From an uncultured Clostridium sp. (GTDB taxonomy: Bacteria > Bacillota > Clostridia > TANB77 > CAG-465): a stretch of DNA of 5,473 nucleotides. This document shows, one piece after another, positions 1 to 5,473 of this stretch. The stretch is taken from NCBI GenBank assembly GCA_900554875.1, contig USJA01000080.1, forward strand, positions 1-5,473, given 5' to 3'. A program made the position numbers and the translations under genes. A model generated the notes under the pieces. The model saw only the letters and a list, made by a program, of their open reading frames with translations, was not told the origin of the DNA and searched no databases. How positions within the stretch are numbered: position 1 is the stretch's first letter; the number at the start of each line of letters is the position of its first letter.

Positions 1-1531
1 ATTTTTCTTTTGTAAGTTCATCTTTAGAAATTTTTTGTTTTCTTAAATATTTTTCAAAAATTTCCTTTCCATGTGCAATGTTAATATCTCTACCTTGTTT
101 TTTTAAAAAACTTGATATTTTAGACTTTGCACTTGAAGTTTTTACATATTTAAGCCAATCTCTACTTGGTCCTTTAGAATTTTTTGACGTAATTATCTCA
201 ACAATATCTGTATTTGATAAAACAGTATTTATTGGTACTATTTTTGAATTTACTTTTGCACCGACCATTTGTTCAGCAATTTTTTGATGTATAGAGTATG
301 CAAAATCAATTGGAGTTGAACCTTTTGGTAAAGATTTTATTTCTCCTTTTGGAGTAAAAACAAATACTTCCTCTCCAAATAATTCTGTTTTCATTTTGCT
401 CATATTTTCTGTTGTATCTTCCAGTTCTTGTTGAAGTTCTAAAGCTTTTCTTATCCATATTAATTTTTTATCCGCATTATCAATTTTTGAAGTTTTTTCT
501 TTGTATGAAAAATGAGCTGCTATACCTTCTTCTGCAACATTATGCATATCCCAAGTTCTAATTTGAACCTCAAAAGGCACTCCATTTGCACCAAATACAG
601 TATTATGTAGTGATTGATACATATTGGTTTTTGGTACTGCAATGTAGTCTTTAAATCTACCTGGCATTGGCTTGTACATATCATGTACAATTCCTAACGC
701 ACTATAACAATCCTTTATTGAATTAACTATTATTCTTATTGCAAGAAGATCGAATAAATCAGTAGCCTTACATCCCTTTTGTTTCATTTTTTTATATATA
801 CTATAGAAATGTTTTGGTCTCCCATATACTGTAGCTTCTATTCCCTCTTTATCAAGAGCTTTTGTAATTTCAGCTATTCTTTCATTTATATATGCTTCCC
901 TTTCTGACTTTTTTTCATCTATTTGCTTTTTTATTTCCTGATATTCGTCTTTATATAACGTTCTAAAAGAAATATCTTCAAGTTCAGCTTTTAATTTTGA
1001 CATACCTAGCCTATGTGCTATTGGTGCGTAAATATCAAGACACTCTTTAGCCATTTCTTTTGCTGTTTTTTCATCTACTTCTTTTATGTTTTGCATATTA
1101 TACAATCTATCTGCAAGTTTTATAATTACAGTTCTTATATCTTTGGCAATTGCAATAAACATCTTTCTTAAAGTTTCAACGTCAACTTTTTTATTTCCAT
1201 GCTTAAAATTAAAATATGATAACTTTGAAATAGTATTTACCATATTTACCACTTCTTTTGATGATGCCTTTAACATTTCTTCTTGGTTATATTCATCATA
1301 TTTTATTACCTCGTGTAAAAGAGCTGCATATATTGACGTATCATCAAGTTTAAGACTTGCAACATATTTGGCTACTCCAAGAGTGTGTTCCATAACACTT
1401 TTTCCACTTAATCTTTTTTTATCTTTATATATCCTACTTGCATAATCTGTTACATTTTCTAATTCACTTTTTTTGTATTTTACACCATTATCATCCATTA
1501 CTTTTGATAGTGTATCTGCTATATTATTCAT
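1..1531 (-). CDS. rel: RelA/SpoT-family (p)ppGpp synthetase, C-terminus cut off by window edge; hydrolase site degenerate
   Basis: Long RSH protein that makes (p)ppGpp from ATP and GTP/GDP in the cytosol. The 510 visible codons run without a stop from ATG at 1531 to the window edge; full-length family members are about 720-740 residues, so the regulatory C-terminus (helical, zinc-finger/RIS, ACT) lies outside. Visible domains: HD hydrolase-like ~25-150, synthetase ~230-345, TGS ~386-450. The synthetase is canonical: GRPKH 237-241, FDLLAIR 260-266 with the metal-binding Asp at 261, RFKD 292-295 (bifunctional-type RxKD), YQSLH 305-309, and EVQIRT 321-326 with the catalytic Glu at 321. The HD domain keeps H49, H73 and D141 (ADRLYN) but reads L-H-E-V-I-K-Y at 72-78 where active hydrolases have L-H-D-V-V-E-D, so hydrolysis is probably impaired (inference). 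The start is fixed by GGGGAGGT 7 nt upstream. It is the third gene of the recJ operon. Confidence 0.95.
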   Translation of the reverse strand, partial: MNNIADTLSKVMDDNGVKYKKSELENVTDYASRIYKDKKRLSGKSVMEHTLGVAKYVASLKLDDTSIYAALLHEVIKYDEYNQEEMLKASSKEVVNMVNTISKLSYFNFKHGNKKVDVETLRKMFIAIAKDIRTVIIKLADRLYNMQNIKEVDEKTAKEMAKECLDIYAPIAHRLGMSKLKAELEDISFRTLYKDEYQEIKKQIDEKKSEREAYINERIAEITKALDKEGIEATVYGRPKHFYSIYKKMKQKGCKATDLFDLLAIRIIVNSIKDCYSALGIVHDMYKPMPGRFKDYIAVPKTNMYQSLHNTVFGANGVPFEVQIRTWDMHNVAEEGIAAHFSYKEKTSKIDNADKKLIWIRKALELQQELEDTTENMSKMKTELFGEEVFVFTPKGEIKSLPKGSTPIDFAYSIHQKIAEQMVGAKVNSKIVPINTVLSNTDIVEIITSKNSKGPSRDWLKYVKTSSAKSKISSFLKKQGRDINIAHGKEIFEKYLRKQKISKDELTKEK

Positions 1532-1538
1532 AATATTT

Positions 1539-1546
1539 ACCTCCCC
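1539..1546 (-). promoter_or_regulatory. Ribosome binding site of rel
   Basis: GGGGAGGT on the minus strand, 7 nt before the ATG at 1531. It lies in the 32-nt gap after the stop codon of the upstream gene and fixes the rel start. No terminator or promoter is apparent in this gap, so rel is most simply read from the upstream operon promoter. Confidence 0.8.
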
Positions 1547-1563
1547 TTATATATTAAAGAAGG

Positions 1564-2172
1564 TTACTTTATTTCTTTTATACTTGTAACCATATAATCT
1601 ATTATTTCTTGCTTACTCTTGTCATTTTTATTTTTTTCTTTTTCTTCCTTTGTTAAATCAACAAAATATTTGTTTAATTCTGGAAGTATTGATATTGAAT
1701 CAAGTGGATAACCAGGATTTCTCTTATTACTTGGTATATCTATAATATAGAAATGATTTTTCTTATACTTAAAAGTTTTTTCTTTATTTCCATTACATAT
1801 TGCAATTCCATACACCCAAGTTGCCAATATTTTACCTCCATTATCACGTGCCAACTTCGAATAATGTTTTATCATTTCTTCATCAGATAAAGTCTTTCCA
1901 TTTACACGCCTTACAAATACACCTGGTTGCTTTTCATCTGGGAAATCTTCAAAAAACAAATTATTATCCATTCCAATTGTAATCATTCCTGTTTTTTCAT
2001 TATATGCTTTTGCCTTTATAACGGCATTTTCTATAGCATTTTTCCCATTTTCCTCTACTTCTATTTTTTCTTTTAGATCACTAATGGTTAAAACATTTAT
2101 TCCATTTTTTTCTAATTCATCTTTATATGTCTTAACTTTAGCTGGATTAGTTGTTGCATATAATACATCCAT
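1564..2172 (-). CDS. Divergent RdgB/HAM1-family (non-canonical purine NTP pyrophosphatase-like) protein
   Basis: The family hydrolyses dITP, ITP and XTP to monophosphates, keeping deaminated purines out of DNA and RNA. The 202-residue length fits (usually about 190-205). N-terminal signatures are present: ATTNPAK 6-12 (phosphate-binding loop), ENGKNAIENAVIKAK 41-55 (family pattern E-x-G-x-T-F-x-E-N-A-x-x-K-A), and D69 at the place of the catalytic Asp. P-G-V at 83-85 matches the family PG(V/I)xSAR, and LTKEEK at 172-177 matches the late LTxEEK. Several hallmarks are altered: DDSGL is M-D-N-N-L (68-72), SAR is V-R-R (87-89), the GFGYDPIF loop is G-Y-P-L-D-S-I-S (153-160), and the SHR base-recognition motif is absent (N-K-N-D at 180-183). 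Family membership is well supported; activity and substrate are uncertain. The gene lies 10 nt after recJ and 32 nt before rel, where apt often sits in Firmicutes. ATG start with AGGAGG 6 nt upstream. Confidence 0.8.
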   Translation of the reverse strand: MDVLYATTNPAKVKTYKDELEKNGINVLTISDLKEKIEVEENGKNAIENAVIKAKAYNEKTGMITIGMDNNLFFEDFPDEKQPGVFVRRVNGKTLSDEEMIKHYSKLARDNGGKILATWVYGIAICNGNKEKTFKYKKNHFYIIDIPSNKRNPGYPLDSISILPELNKYFVDLTKEEKEKNKNDKSKQEIIDYMVTSIKEIK

Positions 2173-2178
2173 AAAACG

Positions 2179-2184
2179 CCTCCT
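2179..2184 (-). promoter_or_regulatory. Shine-Dalgarno of the HAM1-like gene, overlapping the recJ stop codon
   Basis: AGGAGG on the minus strand, 6 nt before the ATG at 2172. Its first two bases are the A and G of the recJ TAG stop, giving TAGGAGG. A ribosome ending recJ therefore covers this initiation site, an arrangement compatible with translational coupling (inference). It also confirms the start codon. Confidence 0.8.
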
Positions 2185-3862
2185 AATTTACTGATTTTTT
2201 AAAGTCTTGTAATATTAATTGTATAGTTCTTGGGGTTGTATATGTGTTAATATCAACACTACAAAGTACATCAATTTTATCACCAAGTCTAAGTTCATCT
2301 CGCCTATTTCCTTGAGAAAATGCAAGTGCTTCTATTTGATACTTATCATCCCTTAAAGTAAGCTTTAAATGTTTGTCCTCTTTAATTGTTCTAATTGACT
2401 GTACCTTTAATCCCTTGTACAAAAATAGTGGTTCTCTATTTGCTTGACCATATGGCTTTAGAGTGCTAATATCTTTTAATAAATTGACATTTAAATCCCT
2501 ATAATTAATTCTTTCATCAACAGAAATAATTTGTTTTACTTCACCAACTATACCATCAGTTACAACTTTTTCAAATACATCCGTAAATTCTTTAATTTTA
2601 TCTTCTTCAATACTTAATCCTGCTGCAAGTTCATGCCCCCCAAACTGGATTAAAGATTCCTTACATTTTGTTAAAGTATCATATAAAGAGAAACCTGTTG
2701 GACATCTTCCGGATCCTCTTACCACTCCATTTTCTTTTGTAAGCAGTATCACCGGTTTATAATACATATTAACAAGTCTTGACGCAACTATACCTATTAC
2801 ACCATTATGCCAATTTTCATTGTATAATACAATACTATTTTTTAAATCAAGATGATTTTTTTGTATCATTTTTTCAGCCGCATCAAATATTTTCTTTTCT
2901 ACTTGTTGCCTTTTGGTATTTTGATTATTTAATTTTGTAGCCAAATTATCAGCCTTTATTTTGTCCTTTTCTAATAAAAGTTCTACAGCAACCCCAGCAT
3001 TTCCCATTCTTCCACATGCATTTATTCGTGGTGCCATTCCAAAAGATACCATTGTGCTATCTATATTTTTAAAATTAATAATATTAAGTAAGGCCTTAAG
3101 TCCCAAATTTTTTGTTTTCTTCATCATTTCAAGACCAAATTTAGATATAACTCTATTTTCATCCACTAACGGTACTATGTCTGATATTGTACCCAGTGCA
3201 ACAATATCTAAATACTTTAAATAACTGTCTTTAGGCATGTTATATTTTTGTGCTAATGCAGTTATGCATTTAAATGCAACTCCCACACCTGCAAGCATAG
3301 AAAAAGTTTCATCATCTTTTTGCTTTGGATTTACAATGCATATTGCTTCAGGTAATTTGTCTGAACATTCATGATGATCAGTTATACACATATCCAGTCC
3401 TATACTTTTAGCATAATTTACTTCTTCCACGGCAGTTATTCCGCAATCAACAGTAATTACTAATTTTACTCCTTCATTTTTTATTTTATCTAGTGCACCT
3501 GTATTTACGCCATATCCCTCCATAAGTCTATCTGGAAGATAATATATTACATCTAATCCAAGATTTGTTAAAAATTTATACATTACTGTTATACTAGTTA
3601 TTCCATCAACATCATAGTCACCGTATATACATATTTTTTCGTTATTTTCTTTTGCCTTATCAATTCTTTCAACAAATTTTTTCATATCTTTCATTTTATA
3701 TGGATCTTTTAAATCTTCAAGTGTTCCATTTAAAAACATATCCACATCTTCAATTTCTCTTGCTAAAATTAGTTTTGCAAGCATCTCAGATATGTTATAT
3801 TTCTTTACTAATTCATCAATTTTTTCTTTATCATATTTTTTTACACTCCATACTTTTTGCAT
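2183..3862 (-). CDS. recJ: Single-stranded-DNA-specific 5'-3' exonuclease RecJ
   Basis: DHH-family nuclease that degrades single-stranded DNA 5' to 3' in RecF-pathway recombination, mismatch repair and base-excision repair; it needs Mn2+ or Mg2+. The protein is complete at 559 residues, normal for short RecJ. All core motifs are intact: GDYDVDG 81-87 (metal-binding Asps), VDCG 138-141, the DHH triad 162-164, LAGVGVAFK 190-198, and GTISDIVPL 224-232. The DHHA1 part has HNGVIGIVASRL 352-363, the RGSGR patch 382-386 and FGGHELAAG 407-415. An OB-fold follows from about 444 to the end, with LKPYGQANREPLF at 468-480. ATG start with GAAGGGAG 5 nt upstream. It is the first gene of a recJ / HAM1-like / rel operon. 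The recJ-rel proximity is common in Firmicutes. No truncation or frameshift is seen. Confidence 0.96.
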   Translation of the reverse strand: MQKVWSVKKYDKEKIDELVKKYNISEMLAKLILAREIEDVDMFLNGTLEDLKDPYKMKDMKKFVERIDKAKENNEKICIYGDYDVDGITSITVMYKFLTNLGLDVIYYLPDRLMEGYGVNTGALDKIKNEGVKLVITVDCGITAVEEVNYAKSIGLDMCITDHHECSDKLPEAICIVNPKQKDDETFSMLAGVGVAFKCITALAQKYNMPKDSYLKYLDIVALGTISDIVPLVDENRVISKFGLEMMKKTKNLGLKALLNIINFKNIDSTMVSFGMAPRINACGRMGNAGVAVELLLEKDKIKADNLATKLNNQNTKRQQVEKKIFDAAEKMIQKNHLDLKNSIVLYNENWHNGVIGIVASRLVNMYYKPVILLTKENGVVRGSGRCPTGFSLYDTLTKCKESLIQFGGHELAAGLSIEEDKIKEFTDVFEKVVTDGIVGEVKQIISVDERINYRDLNVNLLKDISTLKPYGQANREPLFLYKGLKVQSIRTIKEDKHLKLTLRDDKYQIEALAFSQGNRRDELRLGDKIDVLCSVDINTYTTPRTIQLILQDFKKSVN

Positions 3863-4282
3863 AATATCTCCCTTCTAAAAAATATATAATCTAACACTTA
3901 CATTTTACTACAAATTACAATAAAAATAAAGAAAAAAATACAAAATTAGTTATATTAAACTTAACATTTTCAAGTATTAAAATATTAATAAAATATATCA
4001 ACACACTTCTTTATGTAAATATTATTAAAACCTTAGTCTAGGTTTTTAGCCAAATTATGATACGTACCATACATAAAAAAATAAAATTTAGTTAAGAATT
4101 TAATATTTAACTCTTACATATAAAGATAAAAATAATACTGTGATTAAAAAAGCAAATTTTTAATGTATAAAATATAAATATTTAATTGAATTATGTATTT
4201 TAACAAAACTTAAGAACTACAAAAATAATTCGTCTAATTTTTCCTCATTTTTTAAAGCCGATATGACTTTATCTATAAATTA
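3863..4282. other. AT-rich intergenic leader upstream of recJ, no convincing gene
   Basis: About 420 bases of very AT-rich DNA that must hold the promoter of the recJ operon if one lies in this window. Many TATAAT-like strings occur by composition alone; a weak pair (TTGTAG, then ATTATA after 17 nt, minus strand, about 3883-3911) is one candidate but is not reliable. Visible structure: an inverted repeat AAAACCT/AGGTTTT with 6-nt loop (4027-4033/4040-4046), and a near-palindrome ATGATACGTACCAT (4057-4070, one mismatched pair) that could be an operator. On the minus strand 4220-4279 is a 20-codon open stretch ending in TAG that reads like a protein C-terminus but has no start. No tRNA, rRNA, CRISPR or riboswitch signature was seen. 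Confidence 0.6.
3868..3875 (-). promoter_or_regulatory. Ribosome binding site of recJ
   Basis: GAAGGGAG on the minus strand, 5 nt before the ATG at 3862. It supports this start over any later internal ATG. The AT-rich DNA just upstream holds only weak promoter-like hexamers; none is clear enough to call. Confidence 0.7.
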
Positions 4283-4309
4283 ATGGTCACTAGAAAATCT
4301 AGTGACCAT
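4283..4309. terminator. Perfect 12-bp inverted repeat, probable terminator of the lectin-fold gene
   Basis: ATGGTCACTAGA and its exact reverse complement flank a 3-nt A loop (opposite strand: T loop). It lies 127 nt past the stop of the gene that ends at 4437 and upstream of recJ, so separating these two transcription units is its simplest role. The T-rich tail is better on the plus strand (CTTTTATACTTTTTT) than on the minus strand (TAATTTATAG), and no plus-strand gene precedes it, so the direction is ambiguous. A protein-binding palindrome or the end of a small mobile element are alternatives. Confidence 0.5.
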
Positions 4310-4321
4310 CTTTTATACTTT

Positions 4322-4380
4322 TTTATGAATTCCCTAGGACCCAAACATCCTAAAGGCCTCATTGGAAAGTTATTCATAAA
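4322..4380 (-). repeat. 9-bp inverted repeat enclosing a less AT-rich structured segment
   Basis: TTTATGAAT (4322-4330) and ATTCATAAA (4372-4380) are exact reverse complements. Between them lies a segment clearly less AT-rich than the rest of the spacer, with CCTAGG and AGGCCT palindromes and an inner stem TAGGA/TCCTA (4335-4339/4348-4352) around an 8-nt loop. Together they could fold into a stem-internal loop-hairpin in the 3' untranslated RNA of the lectin-fold gene. Function is unknown; a 3'-UTR structure or remnant of a mobile or DGR cassette are possibilities. Only the pairing is observed. Confidence 0.4.
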
Positions 4381-4436
4381 TCATCGATAAAGGACCTTTT
4401 AATTTTGCTCTTTTACTCACATAACAGTAATAAGTT

Positions 4437-5473
4437 CTATTTTATATACAGTCTAACTCGAAAGCCAACACTACCAAAAGAACCATTAACAATATTTGAA
4501 TTACGGCAAGAAACGGCAACTTCATTACCACGATCTGAATAACTGCCACCGCGATAAATTCGACCAGAGCCCCATATCTCATTTGTCCATTCCCATACAT
4601 TTCCTGCTAAATCATATATATTTTTTACTTTCCATTTCTCATTAAATCCTGCCGTTTGTTTTATGCTAGGTTCTGTTACTTTTATAGTATAATTTCCATA
4701 TGTTGTACTAGTTCCTAAACTACTTACAGAGTCCTCTATAAAGTGACATGTTGTATCCCAAGCCTTACCTGTGAGTAATCCTGTTTGTACATAATTACTA
4801 TTTTCAATCATTTTTTCTGCACTTGCTTTAGCATTATTATAATTTATATTTGTCCAAACTGTTGAATCTTTTTTGCTTACTGGAACATCCGTTACATTTG
4901 AAGTACTACTAGATGTTCCATCTATTGTAGACTGACTATCAGGAACTCCTGCTTCATATCTTCCTATATAAAATCCTCCATATTTTTTTACGTCATATGT
5001 TTCATCATCTATTCCTTTAGGTAGATCATCCTCACTTTTTTCACTAACTTTCTTACCAGGAAAACTAGTATCTTTTACATATGTCTCAATTGTTGCAGGT
5101 ATCCATACAAACTCATTTTCTTTTTCATCTTGTATTACAAATCCTGTATCTTTTGTCCCTTCTTTATACTTAAATCCTTTTGGAATTGGTACACCTTCTT
5201 TTACACTAGCTATTGTATCTTTCCATTCATTTTTTATATTATTATCTACTGATGATGCACCACCGGATAGTTCTTTAAACCACTCATATTCATCTGTATC
5301 TGTACTTCCAATCCATACAAGTTCTCCCTTTTCCACTTTAACTTTATTTTTATATTTTGAAGTACTTGGCAATTCTTCTACCATCTTATTAGATTCTAAA
5401 TTTATCTCTTCTTTATTGAAATTCATCAAATCTTTTGTATATTTTTTACTCAAATAAAGTGATAACTCATCTT
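4437..5473 (-). CDS. FGE-sulfatase/SUMF1-domain (C-type lectin fold) protein, 5'-truncated; likely DGR variable protein
   Basis: Numbering counts from the TTG codon at 5453. The reading frame stays open to the window edge (upstream codons D-E-L-S-L-Y) and there is no ribosome binding site before that TTG, so the true start lies outside and at least 344 codons are present. The C-terminal half is the FGE/SUMF1 fold: FVWIPA 115-120, YGGFYIGRYEAG 158-169, IYDLAGNVWEWT 279-290, RGGS 301-304, GFRV 330-333. The copper-binding cysteines of true formylglycine-generating enzyme, expected after RGGS (RGGSxxCxxxxC), are D307 and V312, so this is a binding scaffold rather than that enzyme. Such scaffolds are common DGR targets, with diversity at the C-terminus. 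The first ~60 visible residues (polar, then GELVWIGS 43-50) are unassigned; a secreted or pilin-like anchor further upstream is possible but unseen. The gene has its own unit, 574 nt before recJ. Confidence 0.85.
   Translation of the reverse strand, partial: DELSLYLSKKYTKDLMNFNKEEINLESNKMVEELPSTSKYKNKVKVEKGELVWIGSTDTDEYEWFKELSGGASSVDNNIKNEWKDTIASVKEGVPIPKGFKYKEGTKDTGFVIQDEKENEFVWIPATIETYVKDTSFPGKKVSEKSEDDLPKGIDDETYDVKKYGGFYIGRYEAGVPDSQSTIDGTSSSTSNVTDVPVSKKDSTVWTNINYNNAKASAEKMIENSNYVQTGLLTGKAWDTTCHFIEDSVSSLGTSTTYGNYTIKVTEPSIKQTAGFNEKWKVKNIYDLAGNVWEWTNEIWGSGRIYRGGSYSDRGNEVAVSCRNSNIVNGSFGSVGFRVRLYIK
4455..4574 (-). other. Putative DGR variable repeat (VR) at the 3' end of the lectin-fold gene
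   Basis: This covers codons 294-333, up to GFR. From residue 295 to 333, 28 of 39 codons end in T and only 5 in A, whereas the 20 codons before the block (271-290) have 11 ending in A. All five Arg codons in the block are CGN; the next Arg, R334 just past it, is AGA like the neighbouring genes. Adenine is scarce on the coding strand (about one base in five). This is what adenine-directed mutagenic homing leaves when AAT codons of a template are changed at their A positions to NNT. Residues S306-V329 would be the surface loops between the fixed RGGS and GFR frames. The 3' edge GGCTTTCGA would be the initiation-of-mutagenic-homing end. No template copy lies in the window, so the call rests on composition and protein family. 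Confidence 0.6.

Noticed and set aside
78..1445. Plus-strand open frames opposite rel (78-287, 1086-1445)
   Set aside because: They are antisense to conserved Rel domains, have no ribosome binding sites, and their hydrophobic composition is what complementing Lys/Glu-rich codons gives.
1800..3864. Plus-strand open frames opposite the HAM1-like gene and recJ (1800-1982, 2961-3224, 3652-3864)
   Set aside because: These are shadows of well-supported minus-strand genes, without initiation signals or recognisable motifs.
4283..4309. Tiny ORF across the hairpin (ATG at 4309, nine codons, then TAA)
   Set aside because: It is created by the palindrome itself, is only nine codons, and has no ribosome binding site.
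3863..4436. A DGR template repeat hidden in the intergenic spacer
   Set aside because: No stretch resembles the VR, whose CGCGGTGGC-like and GGGGCTCTGG strings are absent; the less AT-rich part at 4322-4400 does not match it in either orientation.
3863..4436. CRISPR array, tRNA, T-box or purine riboswitch in the long spacer
   Set aside because: There are no regularly spaced direct repeats, cloverleaf or acceptor signals, or conserved riboswitch cores.
4437..4600. Genuine formylglycine-generating enzyme (sulfatase-activating)
   Set aside because: The cysteine pair expected after RGGS is absent (D307 and V312), and no sulfatase gene is near.
5451..5453. TTG at 5453 as the start of the lectin-fold gene
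   Set aside because: The frame is open upstream to the edge and no Shine-Dalgarno precedes the TTG. An ATG slightly upstream is in another frame and stops after six codons.

Overview
The window is very AT-rich DNA with standard-code genes (TGG for Trp, TAA/TAG stops), strong AGGAGG-type ribosome binding sites and A-ending codons such as AGA. The gene order recJ then rel is typical of Firmicutes. Together these point to a low-GC Firmicute, most likely a gut-type Clostridia relative; the lineage is inferred. All genes read on the minus strand, so transcription runs from high to low coordinates.

Right part (4437-5473): a 5'-truncated gene for a C-type-lectin-fold protein of the FGE-sulfatase/SUMF1 family. 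Its last ~40 codons (about 4455-4574) look like the variable repeat (VR) of a diversity-generating retroelement (DGR). They are poor in A and dominated by NNT codons, use CGN arginine codons where neighbouring DNA uses AGA, and encode the RGGS...GFR core. No template repeat, reverse transcriptase or Avd gene is visible, so if this is a DGR target the rest of the system lies elsewhere.

Middle (3863-4436): 574 bases without a convincing gene. The part next to the lectin gene holds a perfect 12-bp hairpin and a 9-bp inverted repeat enclosing a less AT-rich segment. A 20-codon coding-like fragment follows, and the rest is AT-rich leader DNA of the recJ operon.

Left part (1-3862): a tight three-gene stress/nucleotide operon, recJ -> RdgB/HAM1-like pyrophosphatase -> rel, with gaps of 10 and 32 nt. 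RecJ is intact. The pyrophosphatase-like protein keeps the catalytic Asp region but has lost several family motifs, and it sits where many Firmicutes carry apt. Rel has an intact (p)ppGpp synthetase domain of the bifunctional RxKD type, but its HD hydrolase has E for the metal-binding Asp and K-Y for the catalytic E-D pair, suggesting loss of (p)ppGpp hydrolysis. The rel gene runs off the left edge after the TGS domain.

The observations most worth following are the orphan DGR-type target and the synthetase-competent, hydrolase-eroded Rel.
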